A stretch of 64,000 bases of DNA from a bacterium (GTDB lineage Bacteria > Vulcanimicrobiota > Xenobia > Xenobiales > JADMJV01): positions 196,666 through 260,665 of the forward strand of contig JAFEBA010000016.1 in the NCBI GenBank assembly GCA_018266105.1, written 5' to 3'. The notes under the pieces are model-generated. The model was not told where the DNA came from. It made no database searches and saw nothing but the letters and a program-made list of their open reading frames with translations. Below are positions 41,751 to 49,401 of the stretch, piece by piece. The translations under genes and the position numbers were made by a program. Within the stretch, counting starts at the first letter, position 1. The number at the start of each line of letters is the position of its first letter.

Positions 41751-43205
41751 CTAAAGCCTCTCCCCCTCCAACCAGGGAGAGGGAAACTCGCCCAGTGTGC
41801 CCGGGATGGTGTGCACGGGTACTCCCGGCAACTCGGTCATTTCCTGGATAAAGATCAAGCGCAGCGAAGTGACGGGAAGGTCTGGATGCTCCCGGTTCCA
41901 TTTGCGCCCCATGTAGCGCAAAAACATAGGAACGTGTTGAGGATTCCAGCGTTGCCAGAGGTTTTGGTAGATGCGCCTCCAGCGCTGGTTCTTGAACTGT
42001 GCACTGACAGGCTGGGGCTTTTCATAGGTGGCCGGTTTGCCGGTCATTAGATCCAGGATCTGGCCGTCGGGACGGATGCCTTCCACCACGAACCAGCCGT
42101 CCTGTGGGTTGGGCTTCGGAGCAAAGAGCGTCCAGTTTTGCATCATCCCGGTGCTACGACCGTAATCCATGACGACCTCGCGCACCATTCCGCGCGGCTG
42201 ACCCAGGTTGAGCTCGGTGATGGTGTAGGTGTTTTGTACGAAAATGAAGACAATGATGGAAGCCGAGGCCAGTTTGTTCAGGACGCTGGGGCGATAACCC
42301 GAGGGGGGTGGGCCTTCGCCTTGTTCCGCAGAATCCTTGAATTTGAGCAGCTGGCCTTCGATGAAGTCCATCCAGGGTGTAGGCCAGAGGAAGACCTGCA
42401 CGGTCAGACAGATGGGCATAAAGAGCCCGAGGTGCATACAACTGGCAATGCCCAGGTGCAGGCCAATCAGCAGGACCAGATTCAGGCTGCGCGTCCAGCT
42501 ATTCACCACGGGGCAGAGCAAAAGCAGGGGGGTGGTCAATTCGATGGCCAGCACCCAGAAGGTGAGGATTCTCAGTAACGTGGTGTGGGGAAGTAGCGCA
42601 CGAGCGAATCCGGTCGAAAACTGATCGATGTTCAGGGTCATCCAGATGGCATCCCCGGTCTGGCGCCAAACCGGGTCGCTCTTCAGGATTCCAGCCGCGA
42701 AGTAGAGGACGCAGAATTGCAAAACCATGGCCGCGCTCGCCGGGCTCAGGTATTGATTTGGCAGTTTTCTCCAGTGCGGGTTGCGCAGAGCATCCACCGA
42801 CCAACGTGCGCCCAGGGGTAAGAACAGGCCGATAAAGAGGAAGAGCTTAAGGGTCAGATCCCCGCCGTCATTGACGAAAAGATTCCGGTTTTGAATCGAA
42901 GCCAGCAGATACCAAGAGATCAGCCCGGTGGTTCGCGAGTAAAATCCGACCGTGAAAAGAACGGCCACCACCGCCGCAAGGCCCATGACCCCGGCCACCT
43001 CCCACCAGCTCTCCAGGTGCCGGTAAAGTTCAAGGTGTTTGAAGGTGTTGGGGCTGGAGGGCATAGAGGCAACCGGTGTAATGCCGTCGGGCAGGTAAAA
43101 GGCGCCGATATCCTGGCAGCGGATGAACAAGTCGAGCAGAATCATCAGCCCGATGGCCATGCGGGCCAGTGCGATTGCCCGCAGGTCGAGTGAGAAGACC
43201 TTCAT
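41751..43205 (-). CDS. HTTM-domain (VKGC-like) membrane protein, module A
   Basis: This 484-residue protein has many membrane helices in the first 300 residues. It carries HTTM family marks: DLRAIALARMAIGLMILLDL at the start, YLPDGI, ISWYLLASIQNRNLFVNDGGD and the SDPVWRQTGDAI region. A soluble C-terminal part has WTLFAPKP and a terminal LRYMGRKWNREHPDLP. HTTM proteins share the fold of vitamin K-dependent gamma-carboxylases but in bacteria have mostly unknown substrates. It lies 57 bases upstream of the module A pilin genes and shares their direction, and so is their likely partner. A second copy sits at 55222. Confidence 0.8.
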   Translation of the reverse strand: MKVFSLDLRAIALARMAIGLMILLDLFIRCQDIGAFYLPDGITPVASMPSSPNTFKHLELYRHLESWWEVAGVMGLAAVVAVLFTVGFYSRTTGLISWYLLASIQNRNLFVNDGGDLTLKLFLFIGLFLPLGARWSVDALRNPHWRKLPNQYLSPASAAMVLQFCVLYFAAGILKSDPVWRQTGDAIWMTLNIDQFSTGFARALLPHTTLLRILTFWVLAIELTTPLLLLCPVVNSWTRSLNLVLLIGLHLGIASCMHLGLFMPICLTVQVFLWPTPWMDFIEGQLLKFKDSAEQGEGPPPSGYRPSVLNKLASASIIVFIFVQNTYTITELNLGQPRGMVREVVMDYGRSTGMMQNWTLFAPKPNPQDGWFVVEGIRPDGQILDLMTGKPATYEKPQPVSAQFKNQRWRRIYQNLWQRWNPQHVPMFLRYMGRKWNREHPDLPVTSLRLIFIQEMTELPGVPVHTIPGTLGEFPSPWLEGERL

Positions 43206-43282
43206 CGCTCTAGGACTTCGCTCAGCCCGCTTAAATTCTTCTTTATCGAGGGTGGCCGGCTGGCAGTAGCGAATCCTAACTC

Positions 43283-44374
43283 ATGTCCACAACCACGGCA
43301 CCCGTGCGCGTGAACTACCTGGTCTCCCGCTACCTCGATTTCTGGTTGTTGGGGGGGGCCAGCGTATTCACCTACCTGGCCATGAGCGCGGCCGGGGGCT
43401 TCCGCAACTGGTATGGAGTCAGCAATCAGTTCAGCAACGTGGCCGTCACCATGGCCACACTGGCCCTGTTCGTCAACTACCCGCATTTTCTGGCCAGTTA
43501 TCGCCTGGCCTATGGCCGAGGTCAGGAGTTTGTGGTCAGGCACTGGTTCAATCTGTTGCTGGTGCCCGCCATGCTGCTCAGCTTCCTGACCTGTGCCTAC
43601 TGCCTGGCGGTTGATGAGAAGAGCCTGGATGCCAGTCAACAGATGCTCGGGATCGGCATCAATTTTATGTTTTTCACGGTGGGCTGGCATTACACCAAGC
43701 AGGCCTTTGGCTGCATGATGGTCTATGCCGCCTACGACCGTTATCCGCTTGACCGCATTCAGCGGGAGTCGCTCCGCTTCAGCCTGCTTTCGGTCTGGTG
43801 GTACAGTTTCGCTCAGGCCAGCCAGAGCGCGGGGGGCACCTTCTGGTCCTTGAAGTATGCCAACTGGCAGCTGCCCTACTGGGTCTACCAGGCATCGGCC
43901 GGTGTGTTTTTCGTCCTGTTGAGCTGGGTGGCTTACCGCGTGCTGTACCGTAACTGGAGGGCGGGCCACCGCCCTGGGGTGACCATGATGATCCCCTACG
44001 TCGCCATGTTGCTCTGGTTCGCGCCCTGTTTCCGTCAGCCAGACTTTTTTTACTACGTCGTGCCGTTCTTCCATTCGCTGCAGTACCTGGCTTTCGTCTA
44101 CCGAGTCGAGCGCGCGCGACCCAGTATCAGGGAGTCGGCTCAGCGCGCCACGGCTCTGGTGCTGGGGCTGTTGCTCACCGGTTGGCTGGCTTTTGAGGTT
44201 GTGCCCGGCAATCTGGATATGTCCATGAACGCCACCACGACCTTCGGGTTTTCTTTTTGTCTGGTGGCCTTCAACCTGTTCATCAATGTCCATCACTACT
44301 TCATCGACAACGTCTTGTGGCGTGTGCGCGACGACGCTCAGGTGCGTCAAGCGCTCTTTTCCGACCCGGTTTAA
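43283..44374 (+). CDS. Polytopic membrane protein with conserved histidines (paralogue B)
   Basis: This 363-residue protein is a paralogue of the 37772 gene over its whole length, with the same histidine motifs (NYPHFLASYR, RHWF, GWHYTKQAFG, PFFHSLQY, NVHHYFIDNVLWR). It has about eight hydrophobic segments. It begins the long rightward operon that includes the sulfotransferase, phosphodiesterases and the FHA-GspF gene. The next gene starts directly after its TAA. It is divergent from the HTTM gene at 43205, with 77 bases between start codons. No clear Shine-Dalgarno is seen. The large ORF on the opposite strand is a shadow. Confidence 0.65.
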   Translation: MSTTTAPVRVNYLVSRYLDFWLLGGASVFTYLAMSAAGGFRNWYGVSNQFSNVAVTMATLALFVNYPHFLASYRLAYGRGQEFVVRHWFNLLLVPAMLLSFLTCAYCLAVDEKSLDASQQMLGIGINFMFFTVGWHYTKQAFGCMMVYAAYDRYPLDRIQRESLRFSLLSVWWYSFAQASQSAGGTFWSLKYANWQLPYWVYQASAGVFFVLLSWVAYRVLYRNWRAGHRPGVTMMIPYVAMLLWFAPCFRQPDFFYYVVPFFHSLQYLAFVYRVERARPSIRESAQRATALVLGLLLTGWLAFEVVPGNLDMSMNATTTFGFSFCLVAFNLFINVHHYFIDNVLWRVRDDAQVRQALFSDPV

Positions 44375-44914
44375 ATGCAAGAACTGATCGTCGTCACCGG
44401 CCTGCCGCGAAGCGGCACCTCACTCTTGATGTCGATGTTGGAAGCGGGCGGGGTGCCCGTGCTTGCGGACCAGCAGAGGCCTGCGGATCAGCATAATCCC
44501 CGCGGTTACTATGAGCACGGTCGCCTCTTGAGCGACCCGGATCCAAACTGGCTGAAAGAGCACGGTGGCCAGGCCATCAAGATTCTTTATCGCCAGCTGG
44601 AGAATGTGCCAGCCGATCTTGAGGCTCGTGTGCTTTTGCTGGAGAGGGATTTGCGGGAAGTGGTGGAGTCACAGCAGCGCATGCGGCCTGCTCCCGATCT
44701 GGACTGGCTTGACCTGTTCACCAGGGAACTGCGGCGCTTTAAGGGCTGGTTGGCGCGCCAGCGCTGGCCAGTGCTGTTGGTTCAGCATCGTCGCTTGCTT
44801 CAGGATCAGCAGCGGCAGCTGGCTGAAATCCAGGCTTTCTTAGGCCTCGAACTGAACCTGCAGGCCATGGTCGCCCAAGTCGATCCAAGCCTTTATCGGT
44901 GTCGGTCGTGCTAG
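44375..44914 (+). CDS. Sulfotransferase-family protein
   Basis: This 179-residue protein starts with VVTGLPRSGTSLLMSMLEAGG, the PAPS-binding 5'-phosphate loop (P-x-R-x-G-T-S). A later LLERDLREVVESQQRM contains the R...S-type 3'-phosphate-binding region. It is short for the family (usually about 250-300 residues), but the key PAPS-binding segments are present. A role in transferring sulfate to a carbohydrate, lipid or protein is expected. It sits between membrane protein B and a phosphodiesterase and overlaps the latter. Confidence 0.72.
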   Translation: MQELIVVTGLPRSGTSLLMSMLEAGGVPVLADQQRPADQHNPRGYYEHGRLLSDPDPNWLKEHGGQAIKILYRQLENVPADLEARVLLLERDLREVVESQQRMRPAPDLDWLDLFTRELRRFKGWLARQRWPVLLVQHRRLLQDQQRQLAEIQAFLGLELNLQAMVAQVDPSLYRCRSC

Positions 44915-46710
44915 CCTACATCGGGCCCGGACCAGGGCTGGCCGTGCAGGCCCCGGCCTTGCTGCTGCTGACCGGGATCTTGCTGGCGCTCCTTTCGCTG
45001 CTGACCCTGCCCCTGCGCTGGTGGTTGCGTCGACCCAAGCGACCCGGTCCGGCTCAGACCAGTCGGGTGGTGATCCTGGGGCTGGACGGTTTGGAGCCAG
45101 ACCTTCTGGAAGCGGGTATGCAGTCCGGTCGATTACGGCATTTCAAGGCTCTGGCTGAGGAGGGCGGTTACCAACGCCTGGGCACCACCTGTCCGCCGCT
45201 ATCGCCGGTGGCCTGGTCCACCTTTGCGACTGGATTATCTCCGGGACGTCACGGCGTTTTTGATTTTGTGCATCGCACCCACGACCTGAGACTGAAGCTG
45301 GCTTTCTCAGAAGTCTCGGGAAAGCGGGCCCGGCAGCTGCGCAAGGGTCGAAGTTTTTGGGAGATTCTTGGGGATTACGGAATCTTCTCACAAATTCTGA
45401 GAGTGCCAGTGACCTGGCCCTCCCCCCCCTTCTTCGGCACCTTGCTTTCCGCCATGGGTGTGCCCGACCTCCGCGGCAGTCAGGGAACCTATACTCTTTT
45501 CAGCCTTGAACCGGAGCAGCTAAAAGAGGGCACTCATGTCTTGTGGGAGGAGGGTGAGGCCCATTGGGAGCTGCCCTGTGGTTCGGTGCGACTTCGACTC
45601 CAGGGCACAACTTTGAGTTGGCCGGGGGGTTCGTGCTTGCTCAAAGTGGGCGAATACAGTCCATGGTGCCGGATCCGCTTTGGACGGTCACCCGGCCTGG
45701 TCAAGTTCTTACTGCTGAATGAAAACTCAAGACTTTATGCCACTCCCGTGCAGTTGGACCCTGAAAGACCCGTATTGGGGCTTTCTTACCCCAGCTTCTT
45801 TTCAGCCGTTCTCTCGCTCTTGCATGGGCCTTATGCCACCTGCGGTCTGGCCGAGGACACGGGCGCCCGGGAAGATGGGGTGCTGAGCGAGGCCCAGTTC
45901 TTGCGCCAGTGCTACGACATTCATCAGGAGCGCAAGCAGCAGTTCTTTCATTTGCTCAAGCGCACCCCTCGGGGTCTTTGCGCGGCTGTATTCGATGGAC
46001 CTGATCGGATCCAGCATATGTGTGTGAATCAACAGGAGCCCATGGAGCAACTCTATGCCGAGATGGACGAACTGGTGGGACAGACGCGTGCCTGCATGAA
46101 GCCCGGCGAGGTCCTGATCGTGTTGTCCGATCACGGATTCAAGCCTTTCCAGCGGGCCGTGGACGTCAATGCCTGGCTGGCTCAGCAGGGTTATCTCAAG
46201 TATGAGCCGGGCGGTCAGATCCTATGGAAGCAAACTCAGGCTGTGGCCCTGGGCCTGGCCGGTATCCACCTGAATCTGCGCGGGCGGCAGAGTCAAGGAT
46301 GGGTTGAATTTGAACAGGCGGAGCAACTGAAAGCTTCGATTCGGCAGGGCTTACTCGCTCTGGTGGACCCGGCCACGGGGCAGAAGCCTCTGGTGGACGT
46401 GCTGGACAGCCAGCAGTGCTACAACGGGCCCTACAAAACGGAGGCTCCGGATCTGGTGCTGGGTTGGGAAATTGGTTATCGAGTGGCCAAAAGCGCCGCG
46501 CGTGGGGAGGTGGGGGAGGAGGTCTTCAGCGACAACACCTCGGCCTGGTGCGGCGATCACTGTCTGCACCCTGAGCGCGTGCCGGGCATTCTGCTCTGTA
46601 ACTGGCCGTTGCAGACCGGCGCCCACCTGCGCGACCTGGCCCCCACGGTGCTGGAGTACTTTGGGGTGCCGACTCCACAAAATCTGGAGGGCCGTTCCCT
46701 GTGCCGCTGA
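44899..46710 (+). CDS. Membrane-anchored alkaline phosphatase-superfamily (type I phosphodiesterase-like) protein
   Basis: This 603-residue protein begins VLAYIGPGPG, a start shared by a group of such enzymes, followed by a membrane helix (about 15-40). The catalytic domain has a metal-binding Asp in ILGLDGLEPDLLE, a Thr nucleophile in AWSTFATGLSPGRHG and SDHGFKPF with further metal ligands. It also carries LLAL-type inserts. It should hydrolyse or transfer a phosphodiester-linked group at the outer face of the inner membrane. Two starts are possible (GTG 44899 or GTG 44908). It overlaps the next homologue by ten bases. Confidence 0.8.
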   Translation: MSVVLAYIGPGPGLAVQAPALLLLTGILLALLSLLTLPLRWWLRRPKRPGPAQTSRVVILGLDGLEPDLLEAGMQSGRLRHFKALAEEGGYQRLGTTCPPLSPVAWSTFATGLSPGRHGVFDFVHRTHDLRLKLAFSEVSGKRARQLRKGRSFWEILGDYGIFSQILRVPVTWPSPPFFGTLLSAMGVPDLRGSQGTYTLFSLEPEQLKEGTHVLWEEGEAHWELPCGSVRLRLQGTTLSWPGGSCLLKVGEYSPWCRIRFGRSPGLVKFLLLNENSRLYATPVQLDPERPVLGLSYPSFFSAVLSLLHGPYATCGLAEDTGAREDGVLSEAQFLRQCYDIHQERKQQFFHLLKRTPRGLCAAVFDGPDRIQHMCVNQQEPMEQLYAEMDELVGQTRACMKPGEVLIVLSDHGFKPFQRAVDVNAWLAQQGYLKYEPGGQILWKQTQAVALGLAGIHLNLRGRQSQGWVEFEQAEQLKASIRQGLLALVDPATGQKPLVDVLDSQQCYNGPYKTEAPDLVLGWEIGYRVAKSAARGEVGEEVFSDNTSAWCGDHCLHPERVPGILLCNWPLQTGAHLRDLAPTVLEYFGVPTPQNLEGRSLCR

Positions 46711-48503
46711 GCTGGAGGGGTCTCGTGCGGGCTCTGGGTGTGCTCGGCCTGGCCTGGTCATTGGGGTGTTCGCCGGCTCAGCCCGGCCCACGCGTCATCG
46801 TCTTGGGCCTGGACGGTTGCGATCCTCAGATTTTGGAGCGGATGCTGAGTTCCGGCCGCTTGCCCAATTTCGCCCGGCTGAAGGCCATGGGTGGTCTCTG
46901 GAACCTGTCCACCACAAATCCACCTCAAAGTCCGGTGGCCTGGGCGACCTTTCTGACCGGCCAGGACCCGGGCGGGCACGGACTCTTCGACTTTCTTCAA
47001 CGCGATGCAAAGACGCTCGAGCCTGTCACCTCAATGTCCGAGGTGCGGGATGGGAGCTATGTCAGGAAGCTGGGAGCTCCCCCCTTTTGGGAGCAGCTGA
47101 CAGCTCGGGGAATTCCCGCTACTTTGCTGCGTGTTCCCTGCTGGTTTCCGGCCTCCCCGCAAAAGGCCCATACTCTGACCGGGCTGGGCACGCCGGACTT
47201 GCTGGGTAGTTACGGCACGTTTACCCACTACGCCGAAGGACCGGCCGAGAAGATCAGCGGAGGAACCTGGGTCACGGTTCAGGCTCGACAGGATGTTGTG
47301 AGCGCCAGTCTGATCGGACCCGGTAACCAGGCCTGTCCACTCAGTTTGCACCTGGACCTGGCCAACCATCAGGCTCTGATTGAAGTCGGCGAGCCCGAAT
47401 CTCAACCTTTCTTGCTGAAGCAAGGAGAATGGTCGGATTGGATTCCCGTGCAGTTTCCTAAAAGCCAGGGAATGGTTCGCTTCTTGTTGCGCTCGCTGCA
47501 TCCGTTTTCGCTCTACGTCTCGCCCCTCAATGATGACCCTGGCAACCCCAGTCTGCCTCTTTCCAATCCGCCCAATCTGGCTTCGCACCTGGCTCGTCGT
47601 TGCGGGCGTTTCTACACCCAGGGAATGGCTGAGGACAGCAAGGCGCTCAGCTCCAAGGTGCTCAGCGACCAGGAATACCTTCAACAAAGCCGGGAGGTTC
47701 TTGAGGAAAACCGACGCTTGCTGCGCCAGGGATTGAGCGAGTTTTCGGGCGGGCTGTTCTTCTTCTATCTCTCTCACCTGGATCTGCAGTCGCATTCGTT
47801 CTGGCGGGACCCCGCCCGAGTTGAGGAAGCCTACCTTCGAGTTGACGCTGTGCTGGGTGAAGTTCTCCAGGCGGTCGACCAGCGCACCACTCTTTGGGTG
47901 CTCTCGGATCACGGTTTCGCGCCCTTTGAGCGGGTCTTTGACCTGAATGCCTGGTTGGCCCGGGAGGGCTACCTGAACAGTGCACCCGGTCAACCTCTGA
48001 GTCTAATTCAGTGGTCGAAGACCCGGGCCTACGCGGTGGGTTTTAACGGACTGTATTTGAATCTGCGCGGTCGTGAGGCCCAGGGCATCGTTGAGGCGAA
48101 GGAGGCCGACAGTCTACGGGCCGAGTTAGTGGCTCGACTCAAGGCCCTGCGCGATCCGGCCAGCGGACAGCCGGTGATCCACCAGGTTTACGACAGTCGC
48201 TCCATTTACAGCCCCAGCCTGCGGGGTCAGGCTCCCGATCTGGTGGTGGGTTATGAGCGTGGCTTTCGCGTCTCCTGGGAGAGCGCGTTGGGACAGCGAT
48301 CGGCTCAGGTCTTCCGGGATAATCTGGATCACTGGAACGGTGATCACCTGATCGATCCCGAGCTGGTCCCGGGGGTGTTACTCTGCTCCAGGCCAATCAA
48401 GGTTAAGAATCCTGAATTGAGAGACCTGGCTCCCACCATCCTGAGGCAGTTTCAGGTCACACCACCATCGGTCATGGCCGGTCGAGATTTACTGGAGGAT
48501 TGA
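46701..48503 (+). CDS. Second type I phosphodiesterase-like protein, possibly a lipoprotein
   Basis: This 600-residue homologue of the preceding protein has a short N-terminal hydrophobic segment ending SLGCSP, a weak lipobox. The catalytic layout is the same: VLGLDGCDPQILE, nucleophile Thr in AWATFLTGQDPGGHGLFDF, and SDHGFAPFER. Tandem duplication with divergence is clear. Its TGA overlaps the start of the small gene at 48503, so all are coupled. Substrates are unknown, but a paired set next to pilin and HTTM genes suggests work on a surface-exposed phospho-group. Confidence 0.78.
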   Translation: MPLSWRGLVRALGVLGLAWSLGCSPAQPGPRVIVLGLDGCDPQILERMLSSGRLPNFARLKAMGGLWNLSTTNPPQSPVAWATFLTGQDPGGHGLFDFLQRDAKTLEPVTSMSEVRDGSYVRKLGAPPFWEQLTARGIPATLLRVPCWFPASPQKAHTLTGLGTPDLLGSYGTFTHYAEGPAEKISGGTWVTVQARQDVVSASLIGPGNQACPLSLHLDLANHQALIEVGEPESQPFLLKQGEWSDWIPVQFPKSQGMVRFLLRSLHPFSLYVSPLNDDPGNPSLPLSNPPNLASHLARRCGRFYTQGMAEDSKALSSKVLSDQEYLQQSREVLEENRRLLRQGLSEFSGGLFFFYLSHLDLQSHSFWRDPARVEEAYLRVDAVLGEVLQAVDQRTTLWVLSDHGFAPFERVFDLNAWLAREGYLNSAPGQPLSLIQWSKTRAYAVGFNGLYLNLRGREAQGIVEAKEADSLRAELVARLKALRDPASGQPVIHQVYDSRSIYSPSLRGQAPDLVVGYERGFRVSWESALGQRSAQVFRDNLDHWNGDHLIDPELVPGVLLCSRPIKVKNPELRDLAPTILRQFQVTPPSVMAGRDLLED

Positions 48504-48688
48504 TGTTCGGACCTAAGATACGCATAGAGGCATCTCTTTTGCAGAAGGCTGAGAAGCGGGCACAAGAGCTGGGCTATGGCTCGGTGGATGAGTATCTGAG
48601 CCATTTGATCGAGCAAGACCTGCAGAAACTCACTCCGGCTGAAGACGAGGCGGTTCAGGAACGGCTGCGCGGTCTGGGCTACCTGTGA
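48503..48688 (+). CDS. Small RHH-like protein with LGYL tail
   Basis: This 61-residue protein has residues FGPKIRIEASLLQKAEKRAQELGYGSVDEYLSHLI that look like a ribbon-helix-helix DNA-binding unit. The C-terminus ERLRGLGYL matches the tail seen at the end of many sulfatase/phosphodiesterase proteins. The ATG lies in the preceding stop codon, with GGAGG six bases upstream. Its end overlaps the next gene by four bases. A repressor is possible, but its place in the middle of an operon and the tail suggest a role tied to the phosphodiesterases. Confidence 0.55.
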   Translation: MFGPKIRIEASLLQKAEKRAQELGYGSVDEYLSHLIEQDLQKLTPAEDEAVQERLRGLGYL

Positions 48689-49401
48689 GTCCTCTGCTTG
48701 CGGCGGGAGCGTTGCTGGTGGCCATCTGGTGGCTGATCCTTCGCCGCTTCGCTCCACCGGACCGATTGCAGCGGCGCTCCCAAGGTCAGATTCTTGAACT
48801 TTTGCTTTACGCCGACTCGCCCGGCCTGACGGCCAGAGTGCTGGCCGATCTGACGGGCACCAGCTGGCGCTTGCTGCTGGCCTTATCCCCCGCCAGTCTG
48901 TTATCGCTGCTGTTGACAGTGCTGATCTTGCTCGGTCTGCGGGGATTCTGCGACTGGCGTCCGCCTGTGCCCGGCGAAAGGCTGCTGGTGTCGGCCGCAA
49001 CAGTTGAGCCGGTTCAGCTGCGGTTGGGTCCGGGGCTGCGTCTGGATAGCCAGCCTCTGCGCACCCCCTCGGCCACATTTTGGCGCGTGGTGGCTGAGTC
49101 ACCAGGTCGTCACGAAATCTGGCTCGATCATGGGCAGCATGCTCAATTGCAGGTCGGGCCGAGCTGGGCCTATCTCCGTCCTCGGCAGGCAGGATTCACC
49201 ATTCACTATCCACATCGCCAGTTCTGGTGGCAGGAGCGGCAGCTGGATTGGCCGCTCGGCCTCGGCCTGAGCTGTCTGTTCTGGCTGGGCCTGGCCCTGG
49301 CATTCAATTCTTGTTGGTGGATTCTTGTTAGGCAGGACGGCAGATCAACCTCGAGAAACAACAAGAATGGCGGAATCATCGGGTCTACAGCTCAGGGTTA
49401 A
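48685..49401 (+). CDS. Membrane protein of unknown function
   Basis: This 238-residue protein has about three membrane helices (about 3-20, 68-88 and 190-210) and a beta-rich extracytoplasmic section at about 90-185. It contains QILELLLYADSPGLTARVL, a block I associate with genes near such phosphodiesterases, but no named family fits. Its GTG overlaps the previous stop (GTGA), and it overlaps the FHA-GspF gene by 35 bases. It is likely a subunit or anchor of the neighbours. Confidence 0.5.
   Translation: MSPLLAAGALLVAIWWLILRRFAPPDRLQRRSQGQILELLLYADSPGLTARVLADLTGTSWRLLLALSPASLLSLLLTVLILLGLRGFCDWRPPVPGERLLVSAATVEPVQLRLGPGLRLDSQPLRTPSATFWRVVAESPGRHEIWLDHGQHAQLQVGPSWAYLRPRQAGFTIHYPHRQFWWQERQLDWPLGLGLSCLFWLGLALAFNSCWWILVRQDGRSTSRNNKNGGIIGSTAQG

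Noticed and set aside
43202..44380. 392-codon open frame on the minus strand
   Set aside because: It lies fully opposite the histidine-rich membrane gene, has the composition of an antisense shadow, and the plus-strand frame is a clear paralogue of the 37772 gene.
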